Below, one piece after another: positions 43,468-52,780 of a DNA stretch of 64,000 nt. Origin of the DNA: BOKV01 sp049289295 (GTDB lineage Bacteria; Pseudomonadota; Alphaproteobacteria; Rhizobiales; Rhizobiaceae). The notes below the pieces were generated by a model. That model worked only from the letters and a program-made list of their open reading frames with translations, was not told the origin of the DNA and did not search any database. The stretch's first letter is position 1. Every line of letters begins with the position of its first letter. The translations under genes were made by a program, and so were the position numbers. Location of the stretch: assembly GCA_049289295.1 (NCBI GenBank), contig JBATLL010000070.1, positions 124,001-188,000 on the forward strand, written 5' to 3'.

Positions 43468-44139
43468 ATGTCCGACGACAGTTTCATTCGCGAGGTGGAC
43501 GAGGAACTCCGCCAGGATCAGTTCAAGTCCCTGTGGAACCGTTTCGGCAACATCATCATTGCCGTCGCCGTGCTGATCGTTGTTGCGACCGGTAGCTATC
43601 GCTTCTGGGAAAATTACACGAGCAAGCAGGCTGCCGCTTCCGGCGACGCCTTCCTTTCCGCCATCGACCTTGCCGCACAGGGCAAGCAGGACGACGCCAT
43701 TGCCAAGTTCGATGAACTGGCAAAATCGGGACACGGCCAGTATCCGGCGCTCGCCAGGCTTCGTGTTGCCGGCGAAAAGATCGCGCGTGGCGACGCTGCC
43801 GGCGCTATAGCGGATTTCGATGCGCTGGCTGGCGATGGTGCGATCCCGGAGCCATTGCGCTCGGTTGCTTCCCTTCGCGCAGGAATGGCGGCAGTCGACA
43901 CCGAAACCTACGAGCAGGTGAAGGCTCGCCTTGAGAGCCTGGCAGCGGCCGGCGGTCATTATCGTCACCTCGCCCGCGAGGCCCTTGGACTGTCAGCACT
44001 CAGGAATGGTGCGGATCAGGAAGCGCTCGTCTGGTTCCAGTCAATCGTCGACGATGCCGGTTCAGCAGGCAATGTGCGCACGAGAGCCACCATCATGCTG
44101 GATCTGTTGGCAGGACGCGGCGTCAAATCCGCCGGATAA
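43468..44139 (+). CDS. TPR membrane protein, YfgM-like
   Basis: A 223-residue protein with one helix (residues 28-46) and a periplasmic TPR region. It matches the TPR_21/YfgM type: DSFIREVDEELRQDQFKSLWNRFGNIIIA at the N-terminus. YfgM is an ancillary part of the Sec translocon and chaperone network. Located directly upstream of der, the same order as in many Proteobacteria. Confidence 0.85.
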   Translation: MSDDSFIREVDEELRQDQFKSLWNRFGNIIIAVAVLIVVATGSYRFWENYTSKQAAASGDAFLSAIDLAAQGKQDDAIAKFDELAKSGHGQYPALARLRVAGEKIARGDAAGAIADFDALAGDGAIPEPLRSVASLRAGMAAVDTETYEQVKARLESLAAAGGHYRHLAREALGLSALRNGADQEALVWFQSIVDDAGSAGNVRTRATIMLDLLAGRGVKSAG

Positions 44140-44212
44140 TCCCGCCATACTGGCCATTGATATCACCCTGTAGCTGCCCGATTGCGGAGGCGGCACCGAA
44201 CTGGATCGGATC

Positions 44213-45643
44213 ATGAGTTTCAAGGTTGCCATCATCGGTCGCCCGAATGTCGGCAAGTCCACCTTGTTCAACCGACTGGTGGGCAAGCGCCTGGCGCTGG
44301 TCGATGATACGCCGGGTGTGACGCGCGACCGTCGGCTGGCGGACGGTTCGATCGGTGGGTTGCAGTTTCAGGTCATCGACACGGCAGGTCTTGAAGAAGC
44401 GGCTGGCGGTTCACTCGAAGCGCGCATGCGGGCCCAGACCGAAACCGCGATTGGCGAAGCCGATGTCTGTCTTTTTCTCATCGATGCACGCGCCGGACTG
44501 ACGCCCGCTGACCAGACTTTTGCCAATCTACTGCGCCGCTCGGGAAAGCCGGTCATAGCCGTTGCCAACAAGCTCGAGGGCAAGGCTGGCGAACCGGGAT
44601 ACTATGAAGCCTTTTCGCTTGGCTTCGGAGATCCCGTGCCCTTGTCCGCCGAACACGGCACCGGCCTGGCGGACCTCCACGATGCGCTGGTCGCTGTTGT
44701 CGGCATGGATGTTGCCTATCCCGAAGAAGAAGAGGAATGGCACGTCAAGCCCGAATCCCAGGATGATGACGCGCCTTTCGACGAGGATTTCGAGGAGGAA
44801 GAGCCGGAAGTCGATTTTTCGCGCCCGCTCAGAATCGCCGTGGTTGGCCGACCCAATGCAGGGAAATCGACGCTCATCAACCGCATGATCGGGCAGGACC
44901 GCCTGCTGACCGGGCCTGAAGCGGGCATCACGCGCGATTCGATTTCCGTGGACTGGGAATGGAAAGGCCGCCCTATCAAGCTTTTTGACACTGCTGGCAT
45001 GCGCAAGAAGGCCAGGGTGCAGGAGAAGCTGGAAAAGCTCTCCGTCGCCGATGGACTGCGCGCCCTGCAGTTTGCCGAAGTGGTGATCGTCCTGCTTGAT
45101 GCGAACGCGCCATTCGAAAAGCAGGATCTGCAGATTGCTGATCTCGTAACGCGTGAAGGTCGCGCGCCGGTAATTGCACTGAACAAATGGGACATGATCG
45201 ACGATCGCCAGGCTGCACTGGAAGAAATGCTGGAAAAGGCCGAACGCCTGCTGCCCCAGATCAAGGGCATGAAGGTAGTGCCGCTTTCAGCGCAGACCGG
45301 TGACGGACTGGCGAAACTGATGGAAGCGGTCTTCGAGGTTCACAAGGCCTGGAACCGGCGCATTTCGACAGCGCGGCTCAACCGTTGGCTCGATACTGTT
45401 CTTTATCATCATCCACCACCGGCAGTGGCAGGGCGTCGGATCAAGATCAAGTACATGACACAGGTGAAGTCACGCCCGCCGACCTTCATGGCATCGTGCA
45501 CCCGCCCCGATGCCTTGCCCGAATCCTACACGCGTTATCTGGTCAATTCGCTGCGCGAGGAATTCGACCTGTGGTCCGTGCCCGTGCGCCTGCATATGCG
45601 CAAGGGTGACAATCCCTTTGCAGGCAGAGCTCGCAAGCGCTGA
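44213..45643 (+). CDS. der: Ribosome-assembly GTPase Der (EngA)
   Basis: A 476-residue protein with two tandem GTPase domains (GRPNVGKS at residue 9 and GRPNAGKS near 213; DTPG/DTAG switch regions; NKLE and NKWD guanine motifs) and a C-terminal KH-like domain. It is needed for 50S subunit maturation. An acidic linker of about 30 residues separates the GTPase domains. Follows the TPR gene on the same strand. Confidence 0.97.
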   Translation: MSFKVAIIGRPNVGKSTLFNRLVGKRLALVDDTPGVTRDRRLADGSIGGLQFQVIDTAGLEEAAGGSLEARMRAQTETAIGEADVCLFLIDARAGLTPADQTFANLLRRSGKPVIAVANKLEGKAGEPGYYEAFSLGFGDPVPLSAEHGTGLADLHDALVAVVGMDVAYPEEEEEWHVKPESQDDDAPFDEDFEEEEPEVDFSRPLRIAVVGRPNAGKSTLINRMIGQDRLLTGPEAGITRDSISVDWEWKGRPIKLFDTAGMRKKARVQEKLEKLSVADGLRALQFAEVVIVLLDANAPFEKQDLQIADLVTREGRAPVIALNKWDMIDDRQAALEEMLEKAERLLPQIKGMKVVPLSAQTGDGLAKLMEAVFEVHKAWNRRISTARLNRWLDTVLYHHPPPAVAGRRIKIKYMTQVKSRPPTFMASCTRPDALPESYTRYLVNSLREEFDLWSVPVRLHMRKGDNPFAGRARKR

Positions 45644-45754
45644 GCGCAAGTTAACTTTCTGGAAACAACTTGGCCCGGAATGACCCTATTCCCGCCCGAT
45701 TCCTGCCCTGTTGACCCGTAGAACTGACATCCGGTTCACCTCGGGGACATCACA

Positions 45755-47074
45755 GTGGCTGCATTAACCGCTTCGAAACGAGCTGTTTACTGCCTGTCAA
45801 GGTTAACGAACTACCGTGCAGGAAGTTCCGGTCATGAACCGGACAAGAACCAGTCAGATTTGTTTGTTCGGAGTAGCGCATTGCGTATTTCTGACCGCTT
45901 GAGGCCTTCCCTTCATGGGAAGGCTGCTCGCCTGGCCTATCCGCTCGCTGTTGGATTGGCTGTATTCGTGACCTATCCGTCGATCATCGCCTATCAGGAT
46001 GTGGCGCAGCTTTCGAGCGAGCCTGTCCAGAACAGGTGGTTGGCCAACATGGCTCAGGCCCCCGGCCAGAGCCTTGCGAACATCAGTGGCGGATCAACCT
46101 TCGTTCTGGCTGCTGCGTCAGACGACGAACCAAACCCCGGCATCGACCCGATCATCACGGGTACGTCGAAGCCTGCTGGCGAGACGTCGCCAGTCAGGCC
46201 GGAAATCCTCGAAGGGGTGCCGGGGCCGAAGAAACCTCAGAAGATCAACCGCTCCCAGATGGGTGACCGGGTGCTGTCTTCTGCGCCCGTAAGCCCACCA
46301 GTGCGCTTTTCGGCAGGATCGGTCATGGAGCGGCACTCCATGTTCGGCCCACTGAAGCTGGACAAGCGGTTCGAACTGGCTTTCGTCAAGGCTCGACCGG
46401 CGGACGACGCCTATCAGGTGGCAAGCCTGTTCCACCAGAAGGAAGATCCGCTGAAAAAGGCGATCGAGGCTGACGTGCCGATTGTCGTTGCAAGCCTGAT
46501 CGAGGAATCCATCCCCAACATCCTGTCTTATGGCGCGCAGGAGGAAGTGCTTCGTTCGCCTTTCGCCGCAGTGCTGGATGACACGCAGCCCATTTCGCTC
46601 ATTCCGCGACTTGGCAAGGGTGACCACCAATGGGCAGCCGAGCCGCTGCCTCTGTCCACATTTTCGGACCGTGAACAGAACTGCCTGACGGCAGGTATCT
46701 ATTTCGAGGCGCGCGGTGAGCCGGTTCGCGGCCAGGCTGCGGTTGCACAGGTGATTCTCAATCGGGTAAAGAACCCTGCATATCCCGACACGATATGCGG
46801 CGTTGTCTACCAGAACAAGGAATGGCGTAACCGTTGCCAGTTCTCCTTCGCCTGCGACCGAATCAAGGACAGGGTGAACGACTCCAAACGATGGGAAATC
46901 GCCCAGTATGTGGCGCGCGAAACAACGGAAGGCCGTATCTGGCTGACCGAAGTCGGTTCCTCGACCCATTATCACGCCACCTATGTGAAGCCGAAATGGG
47001 CAAGCCACATGAAGAAAGTCGGCCGCATCGGCCTTCACATCTTCTACCGCACCTTTGGCGGCGGCTGGAGCTGA
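45755..47074 (+). CDS. SleB-type cell-wall hydrolase
   Basis: A 439-residue protein with one membrane helix (about residues 60-85), a long low-complexity linker and a C-terminal Hydrolase_2 domain: EQNCLTAGIYFEARGEPVRGQAAVAQVILNRV, with the catalytic glutamate in FEARGE, then FSFACD and THYHATYVKPKWA. It probably cleaves peptidoglycan outside the membrane, as SleB and related lytic transglycosylases do. The 5' end is uncertain: GTG at 45755 has no clear ribosome site, and a TTG start near 45879 is possible. Confidence 0.82.
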   Translation: MAALTASKRAVYCLSRLTNYRAGSSGHEPDKNQSDLFVRSSALRISDRLRPSLHGKAARLAYPLAVGLAVFVTYPSIIAYQDVAQLSSEPVQNRWLANMAQAPGQSLANISGGSTFVLAAASDDEPNPGIDPIITGTSKPAGETSPVRPEILEGVPGPKKPQKINRSQMGDRVLSSAPVSPPVRFSAGSVMERHSMFGPLKLDKRFELAFVKARPADDAYQVASLFHQKEDPLKKAIEADVPIVVASLIEESIPNILSYGAQEEVLRSPFAAVLDDTQPISLIPRLGKGDHQWAAEPLPLSTFSDREQNCLTAGIYFEARGEPVRGQAAVAQVILNRVKNPAYPDTICGVVYQNKEWRNRCQFSFACDRIKDRVNDSKRWEIAQYVARETTEGRIWLTEVGSSTHYHATYVKPKWASHMKKVGRIGLHIFYRTFGGGWS

Positions 47075-47242
47075 GCGGCACTGTCTCTGCCACCGAATTG
47101 CCTGACGCATTGCGCCGCCTGGACAGGGATCGGCTGAGTCTGCCCTGAATCGCTGCGCCAATTGTGCAAGGCGCATTGTCGCAGACTACCCCCTGAATGG
47201 AAAATCATTGAAAACCAATGAGTTGGCTCTCAACCACACTGC

Positions 47243-47271
47243 TTGACAGTGGGGAGGGGCAAAACTATGTT
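47243..47271 (+). promoter_or_regulatory. Promoter of the ATP synthase Fo operon
   Basis: TTGACA (47243-47248) and TATGTT (47266-47271) with 17 bases between, about 50 bases before the atpI start. A small inverted repeat, CATTG-A4C-CAATG, lies just upstream near 47209. Confidence 0.7.
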
Positions 47272-47321
47272 GCGCGCGACCTTGCAGGGGTGCCAATTGA
47301 GCGCTCAGGCAGCGGGTTTCC

Positions 47322-47768
47322 ATGGAGTTCCCAGTGGCTGACAAGGACCCTCTTTCGGGTAGAAAAAGCGACGGGAGCAGTTCCGGTAAACCGGAATTAT
47401 CCGAAGAAGAGCTTGAACGACGGCTCAAGAAGCTGGATGACAGGCTTGACCGGCAATTGGAGGAAAAACGTCTCAGGACGGCGACCAGACCGGACAATAC
47501 CGGAATGGCGAATGCCTTGAGACTGTCCACCGAGTTCGTTTCGGCGGTACTGGTGGGCGCAGCGTTGGGCTGGGGAATCGACAAGATGACCGGCTTTGCG
47601 CCCTGGGGGATGATCATTTTCCTCCTGTTGGGATTTTGTGCAGGCGTTATCAACGTCCTGCGCGCGGCAGGGCAGATGTCCGACCCGCACCGGATGGGCT
47701 TGAAGGAACGCGAGGCGCAGGCAAAAAGCCAGACGCCGGATGCGAACGACGAAGACGAAGAAGACTGA
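47322..47768 (+). CDS. atpI: ATP synthase protein I
   Basis: A 148-residue protein with a charged N-terminus (about 60 residues), two membrane helices (TEFVSAVLVGAALGWGIDKMTG and WGMIIFLLLGFCAGVINVL) and an acidic tail. AtpI helps assemble the c-ring. First gene of the Fo operon, typical alphaproteobacterial order. ATG at 47322 is inside the best-supported frame. Confidence 0.88.
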   Translation: MEFPVADKDPLSGRKSDGSSSGKPELSEEELERRLKKLDDRLDRQLEEKRLRTATRPDNTGMANALRLSTEFVSAVLVGAALGWGIDKMTGFAPWGMIIFLLLGFCAGVINVLRAAGQMSDPHRMGLKEREAQAKSQTPDANDEDEED

Positions 47769-47813
47769 AGGTTCTGGCAGCCAGATGGCGCCGCAGACAA
47801 GGGAATTGACACG

Positions 47814-48563
47814 TTGGCGAACGATCCGATTCACCAGTTTCAGATCAACAAGCTAATTCCGCTGGATTTCAACGGGATTGATCTGTCATTCACCAATTCG
47901 TCCTTGTTCATGGTGGCAACCGTTGCTGCTGCTGCAGGCTTTCTGATCTGGGCGACCGGTGGACGCGGCCTCATCCCGACCCGGATGCAGTCGATCGCGG
48001 AAATGGCCTATGAATTCGTTGCGTCGACCTTGCGCGATGCGGCGGGCAGCGAGGGGATGCGGTTCTTCCCGTTCGTCTTTTCGCTGTTCATGTTCGTGCT
48101 GGTGGCGAACCTGTTCGGCATGTTCCCCTACTTCTTCACCATCACCAGCCACATCATCGTGACCTTTGCCCTGTCCATGCTCGTGATCGGCACCGTTGTT
48201 GCCTATGGTTTCTGGAAGCATGGCCTGCATTTCCTCGGGCTTTTCGTGCCCAATGGCGTGCCTGGTGCGCTCGTCCCACTGGTTGTGCTGATCGAAGTGA
48301 TTTCCTTCCTTTCGCGTCCCATCAGCCTTTCGGTGCGTCTGTTCGCAAACATGCTGGCAGGCCACATCACGCTGAAAGTGTTCGCCGGCTTTGTCACCAG
48401 CCTTTCAGCGCTTGGCGCGGTTGGAATTGGTGGCGCGATTCTGCCGCTCGCCATGACCGTGGCGTTGACCGGCCTCGAATTCCTGGTCGCTTTCCTGCAG
48501 GCATACGTCTTTGCCGTCCTGACCTGCATGTATCTCAACGACGCGCTACACCCCACACACTGA
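47814..48563 (+). CDS. atpB: ATP synthase Fo subunit a
   Basis: A 249-residue membrane subunit forming the proton half-channels. The essential arginine lies in SLSVRLFANMLAGH. TTG start at 47814. Helices fit the family (LFMVLVANLFGMFPYFF; VALTGLEFLVAFLQAYVFAVLTCMYLNDAL). Second gene of the Fo operon. Confidence 0.95.
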   Translation: MANDPIHQFQINKLIPLDFNGIDLSFTNSSLFMVATVAAAAGFLIWATGGRGLIPTRMQSIAEMAYEFVASTLRDAAGSEGMRFFPFVFSLFMFVLVANLFGMFPYFFTITSHIIVTFALSMLVIGTVVAYGFWKHGLHFLGLFVPNGVPGALVPLVVLIEVISFLSRPISLSVRLFANMLAGHITLKVFAGFVTSLSALGAVGIGGAILPLAMTVALTGLEFLVAFLQAYVFAVLTCMYLNDALHPTH

Positions 48564-48647
48564 GGCGTGGCAGCAGGAAGAAACTCACCGGCCATACTGG
48601 CCAAACCGTAAACCGAATTGAAAATCTGGAACTCAAGGGAGTTTGAA

Positions 48648-48875
48648 ATGGAAGCGGAAGCAGCAAAGTACATCGGCGCTGGAATTGCATGCCTTGGAAT
48701 GGGCGGCGCGGGCATTGGCCTCGGCACGATCTTCGGCAACTACCTGGCAGGCGCACTGCGCAACCCGTCAGCAGCAGATGGCCAGTTCGGCCGCCTGATC
48801 TTCGGCTTCGCCGTTACCGAAGCTCTGGGCATCTTCTCGCTGCTCGTTGCCCTTCTCCTCCTCTTCGCCGTTTAA
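48648..48875 (+). CDS. atpE: ATP synthase Fo subunit c
   Basis: A 75-residue hairpin of two helices making the c-ring. Glycine-rich first helix (GIACLGMGGAGIGLG), polar loop with RNP, and the proton-carrying glutamate in FAVTEALGIF. ATG at 48648 is chosen over the upstream in-frame ATG at 48618 because family members begin directly before the first helix (EAEAAKYIGAG). Confidence 0.95.
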   Translation: MEAEAAKYIGAGIACLGMGGAGIGLGTIFGNYLAGALRNPSAADGQFGRLIFGFAVTEALGIFSLLVALLLLFAV

Positions 48876-48939
48876 TCCCGGTAAATTCATCGCGGCGGCT
48901 TCCTGTTTTGCCGCCGCGCGCCCTTTTGAGGAGGGAGCG

Positions 48940-49569
48940 ATGATCATCTCAAATGCCTGGGCAGCTTCCTCGGAAGACCAGTCTGGTACGCACACGAGCA
49001 CCGGTGAAACCGGCACAACCCACACTGAGACCGGCGTGGCGGGCGATGCGGCGCATGGCGGTGGCCATAGCGGTGCGTTCCCACCCTTCGATCCGGCGGG
49101 TTTTGCCTCGCAGTTGCTTTGGCTCGCGATCACTTTCGGGGTTTTCTACCTGCTCATGGGCAGGGTAGCCATTCCCCGCATCGCATCCATTCTGGAAGTC
49201 CGGCGTGACCGGATTTCGCAGGATCTGGATGAGGCGCACCGCATGCGTGACGAAGCCGATGCAGCACATGCCGCCTACGAGCATGAACTGGCCGAAGCCC
49301 GCAAGAATGCCGGAGCAATCGCCCAGAAGGCACGTGACGAGGCAAAGGCGGCAGCCGATGTCGAGCGCAGCCGGGTCGAAGGCGAACTGGCTTCAAAGCT
49401 GGCTGAAGCCGAAGCGCATATCGCGGGAATTCGCACCAAGGCGCTTGGCGAGGTAGACTCCATCGCGGGAAGCGTTGCCGAAACCATCGTCAAGGAACTG
49501 TTCGGCGGACAGGTTTCCAAGGCCGAATTGACCAAGGCGGTCGATGAAGCAGCCAAGGGAGGCTCGTAA
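48940..49569 (+). CDS. atpF': ATP synthase Fo subunit b' (second b-type)
   Basis: A 209-residue stator subunit: a His/Thr/Gly-rich N-terminus (about 50 residues), one helix (SQLLWLAITFGVFYLLMG) and a long charged coiled coil. ATG at 48940 follows GAGGAGGGAGCG, while the open frame reaches back to 48847. Paired with the next gene as the heterodimeric b/b' stator found in alphaproteobacteria. Confidence 0.9.
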   Translation: MIISNAWAASSEDQSGTHTSTGETGTTHTETGVAGDAAHGGGHSGAFPPFDPAGFASQLLWLAITFGVFYLLMGRVAIPRIASILEVRRDRISQDLDEAHRMRDEADAAHAAYEHELAEARKNAGAIAQKARDEAKAAADVERSRVEGELASKLAEAEAHIAGIRTKALGEVDSIAGSVAETIVKELFGGQVSKAELTKAVDEAAKGGS

Positions 49570-49572
49570 GCA

Positions 49573-50052
49573 ATGGACGCCACTTTCTGGGCAACCGTAG
49601 CCCTGCTGATCTTTCTTGCGATCGTCTTCTATCTGAAAGTGCCCGGGCAGATTGCCAGGTCGCTTGACCAGAGGGCCGACAAGATCCGCGATGAGCTGGA
49701 AGACGCACGGCGTTTGCGCGAAGAAGCGCAGGAACTCCTCGCCGAATTCCAGCGCAAGCGCAAGGAAGCAGAGGCAGAAGCGCAGGATATCGTTGCCGCC
49801 GCCCGTCATGAAGCCGAGCTTCTTGAACAGGAAGCCAAGCGCAAGTCCGATGAATATGTCCAGCGTCGCACGGCAATGGCAGAACAGAAGATTGCGCAGG
49901 CCGAGGCACAGGCTGTCGCGGACGTGCGTTCAGCCGCAGTCGACATCGCTGTTGCTACGGCACAGAAGCTGATCGGTGAAAAGTCGACCGGCGCTGCTGG
50001 CGATTCTCTGATCAAGGCAAGCATTGCCGAAGTGAAGGCAAGGCTCAACTGA
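49573..50052 (+). CDS. atpF: ATP synthase Fo subunit b
   Basis: A 159-residue stator subunit with one N-terminal helix (FWATVALLIFLAIVFYLKV) and a coiled coil rich in Glu, Ala, Arg and Lys. Starts 3 bases after the b' stop. Last gene of the Fo operon, closed by a terminator; F1 genes are not in this window. Confidence 0.92.
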   Translation: MDATFWATVALLIFLAIVFYLKVPGQIARSLDQRADKIRDELEDARRLREEAQELLAEFQRKRKEAEAEAQDIVAAARHEAELLEQEAKRKSDEYVQRRTAMAEQKIAQAEAQAVADVRSAAVDIAVATAQKLIGEKSTGAAGDSLIKASIAEVKARLN

Positions 50053-50072
50053 GCCAGTCAAAGCTTTTCAAG

Positions 50073-50095
50073 AAGGCGCCTTCGGGCGCCTTTTT
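50073..50095 (+). terminator. Terminator of the Fo operon
   Basis: AAGGCGCC-TTCG-GGCGCCTT, 8-base arms around a stable UUCG loop, followed by a T run. The rnhB gene ends at the same place on the other strand. Confidence 0.85.
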
Positions 50096-50742
50096 CATTT
50101 GCGCAACGGGGAAAAGCTCATCCGGTGAATGGCGCATGGTCCATGCTTGCCGATTGCCTCGAGATGCTTGCGCGTTCCATAGCCGGCATGTTCGTCAAAC
50201 CCATATTGCGGAAATGCACGGGCGCTTCTGGCCATCATCCGGTCGCGTACGACCTTGGCCACGATGGAGGCTGCCGAAATCGACAGGCAGATTGCATCGC
50301 CGCGAACGATTGCCGTGCCGCTGTCCCTGAGTTCCATCGGCACGTCGCGTCCGTCTATCAGCGCACGCGAGGGTACTTGCGGCAGCGCGCGCACTGCTCG
50401 CGTCATCGCGGCCAGGGTAGCCTGCCGGATATTGATCACATCGATGGTTCGCGCCGAAACCGCAGCCCAGCCGATCTGGCTGGTAGCAACAATGGCATCG
50501 AACAGTGCTTCCCGCCTTGCCTCGTTCAGCTTCTTGGAATCGTTTAGGCCCGGTGGGATTGCGCCAGGATCCAGTATCACGGCCGCGGCCACGACCGGGC
50601 CTGCCAACGGTCCCCGTCCTGCCTCGTCTATTCCTGCGACAAGGGCATGGCCACGCCGCTGCAGGGCCATTTCAAACTCGAAATGCGGCCCGTCAACCGC
50701 TTCGAAAAGAGCAAGAGAATCAGCGTCGGATCGTGGGGACAT
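50095..50742 (-). CDS. rnhB: Ribonuclease HII
   Basis: A 215-residue enzyme that cuts RNA in RNA-DNA hybrids and removes single ribonucleotides. The first catalytic motif is GIDEAGRGPLAGPVVAAAV. The downstream region SAASIVAKVVRDRMM and HAGYGTRKHLEAIGKHGPCAIHR are family hallmarks. The frame is open to 50820, but the residues before 50742 are unlike the family, so I start at the ATG there (no clear ribosome site). Confidence 0.9.
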   Translation of the reverse strand: MSPRSDADSLALFEAVDGPHFEFEMALQRRGHALVAGIDEAGRGPLAGPVVAAAVILDPGAIPPGLNDSKKLNEARREALFDAIVATSQIGWAAVSARTIDVINIRQATLAAMTRAVRALPQVPSRALIDGRDVPMELRDSGTAIVRGDAICLSISAASIVAKVVRDRMMARSARAFPQYGFDEHAGYGTRKHLEAIGKHGPCAIHRMSFSPLRK

Positions 50743-50826
50743 GCGGCGAGCGTGACCCGAACGCTGATTCTCTTCAAGACCCGGCCATGGCATGTTTGCG
50801 GCTGGCCTGTAGCCGGGCAAGGCTGA

Positions 50827-52029
50827 TCAGAACAATGCCAGTTGCCTTCCTTCGGGAACTGGCGGTGCGAACTGGCTGACATCCAGTTTCTGCCTGACCG
50901 TATTCAGTCCGAGCTTCTTGGCTACCATCTGGAAACGCCGCCCGATCTGCCAGGCATATGGTCCGCTTCCACGCATGCGCTTGCCCCATTCGGCATCGTA
51001 ATCCTTGCCACCCCGCATCGAGCGCAGCACATTCATCACGTGGCGGTACCTGTCCGGATAGAGCCGCAGCAGCCAGTCACGAAAGATGGGGCTGACTTCA
51101 AGCGGCAGGCGAAGAAGGATGAAACCCGCTTCCTGCGCACCAGCGCCACTTGCCGAATCGAGAATGCGCTCGATCTCGTGATCGTTCAGCGCGGGAATGA
51201 CCGGCGCGACCATCACCGATACGGGAATGCCGGCCTGCGAAAGATCATTGATTGCCTTGAGGCGCAGCGACGGCGTGGAGGCTCTCGGCTCCATCGCGCG
51301 TGAAAGCCTGCGATCCAGCGTGGTGATGGACAACGCCACCTTGACCAGGCCACGGGCAGCCATTCGCGACAGAATGTCGATGTCCCGCGTGACAAGTGCC
51401 GACTTCGTGACAATCCCAACCGGATGTCCCACCGCTTCAAGCACTTCGAGAATTTCACGCGTTACGCGCCATTCCTTCTCGATCGGCTGATAGGGATCGG
51501 TGTTGGTACCGATTGCGATTGTCCTGGCGACATAACCGGGGCGGGCCAGTTCACGTTCCAGCAGCTTGGCAGCGCCCGGCTTGGCAAACAGCTTCGTTTC
51601 GAAATCAAGGCCTGCCGACAGGCCCATGTAGCTGTGGGTGGGGCGCGCGAAACAGTAGATGCAGCCATGTTCGCAACCGCGATAGGGATTGATCGAGCGG
51701 TCGAAGGAAAGATCGGGCGAGGTGTTGCGTGTAATGATGGTCTTCGGCTTCTCGCCCTGAACTTCCGTCTTGAATGGCGGCAGTTCATCAATTGTCTGCC
51801 AGCCATCGTCGAAAACATGCCTGCTGATCGGCTCGAACCGGCCTGCCGGGTTTATACCTGCCGCTCTTCCCCTGTTTCGCGCCTCGTCAACCTGCTCATC
51901 CATCGCTCCGAAGCGCCGGGCCATCGATGAGCCTGCGAGAAAGGCCTTGTGATCCCTTCTCAATTCCACGCTGGCTTCCGACAGGTGGCTTCTGGCAATC
52001 CGGTGCTGCACTGCTTCGTTCTGCTGCAT
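50827..52029 (-). CDS. PA0069-family radical SAM protein
   Basis: A 400-residue radical SAM protein. The cluster motif is CEHGCIYC (C-x3-C-x2-C), with SINPYRGC before it and ARPTHSYMGLSAGLDFETKLFAK after, as in SplB-like PA0069 proteins. Function is not established. The frame opens at 52101; ATG at 52029 has a GGAG-type site. Commonly next to rnhB in related genomes, as here. Confidence 0.88.
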   Translation of the reverse strand: MQQNEAVQHRIARSHLSEASVELRRDHKAFLAGSSMARRFGAMDEQVDEARNRGRAAGINPAGRFEPISRHVFDDGWQTIDELPPFKTEVQGEKPKTIITRNTSPDLSFDRSINPYRGCEHGCIYCFARPTHSYMGLSAGLDFETKLFAKPGAAKLLERELARPGYVARTIAIGTNTDPYQPIEKEWRVTREILEVLEAVGHPVGIVTKSALVTRDIDILSRMAARGLVKVALSITTLDRRLSRAMEPRASTPSLRLKAINDLSQAGIPVSVMVAPVIPALNDHEIERILDSASGAGAQEAGFILLRLPLEVSPIFRDWLLRLYPDRYRHVMNVLRSMRGGKDYDAEWGKRMRGSGPYAWQIGRRFQMVAKKLGLNTVRQKLDVSQFAPPVPEGRQLALF

Positions 52030-52169
52030 GGCAGGGCTCCAAACGAATTTGCGATTTACGCAATGGCGATTCGGGTATCGTGAATAAATTCCTATCGCCA
52101 TAAACAGAACAAAACAAGAACTTTTTGGGCTGCGTTTGAATTTTCCACAATTTGCCGTATGCCGATGGC

Positions 52170-52748
52170 ATGTTGAACGCCGTCATAGTCATCCCGGATC
52201 ACCTTGGCTCAAGGGCACCCGTGGCCCTGGCCAGGTCGCTTGCAACACTTTTCCCGGCTGTGATGTCTGGCCTGCTGCATGAGGCGCAGATCGTGGCCGA
52301 CAGGCCCGATCCGCAGTTGCTGCACCTTTGCGATCAGGCGGGGTGCGGCCTTCTTGATACGCAGGTTCCGCTCGACCTCCGGCAAATCTGCGGCAGTGCG
52401 AAAGCAAGCTGGCTGCTGCTTCTCGAAGCTGGCTCCGTGCTGCGCGAAGGCTGGGAAGAACGCTTGCCCGAACAATTGAGCATGCTGGCAGAAAATGATG
52501 CTGCGGCCTGTTTCAGCCAAGATACTACCAGCTTGGCATCCGGCAGGAGGTTCAAAGCCTGGTACAGCAATCGTGTGGCGGGAATTGTTGGCAGAGCCGG
52601 CCCCGAACATGGCCTACTCTTGCGTTGCCAGGCAGGCTTCGCAATGCCGGACATGTACATTGGCCCCGGAGCCTGGCCGTCACGATCAGCACCCGTGCGT
52701 GTGAGGCTGATAGGTGAGCGCATTGCCACGGCCGCACACACGGGTTGA
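52170..52748 (+). CDS. Glycosyltransferase-like protein of unknown role
   Basis: A 192-residue protein starting MLNAVIVIPDHLGSRAPVALARSLATLFP, with a GT-A-like beginning and a LLLLEAGSVLREGWEERL segment in place of the usual DxD donor motif. No membrane helix is obvious. Divergent from the radical SAM gene and convergent with moaB. Assignment rests mainly on the general shape. Confidence 0.5.
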   Translation: MLNAVIVIPDHLGSRAPVALARSLATLFPAVMSGLLHEAQIVADRPDPQLLHLCDQAGCGLLDTQVPLDLRQICGSAKASWLLLLEAGSVLREGWEERLPEQLSMLAENDAAACFSQDTTSLASGRRFKAWYSNRVAGIVGRAGPEHGLLLRCQAGFAMPDMYIGPGAWPSRSAPVRVRLIGERIATAAHTG

Positions 52749-52780
52749 ACCGGCCTGAGAAGCTGGACTGCAGGTCACGC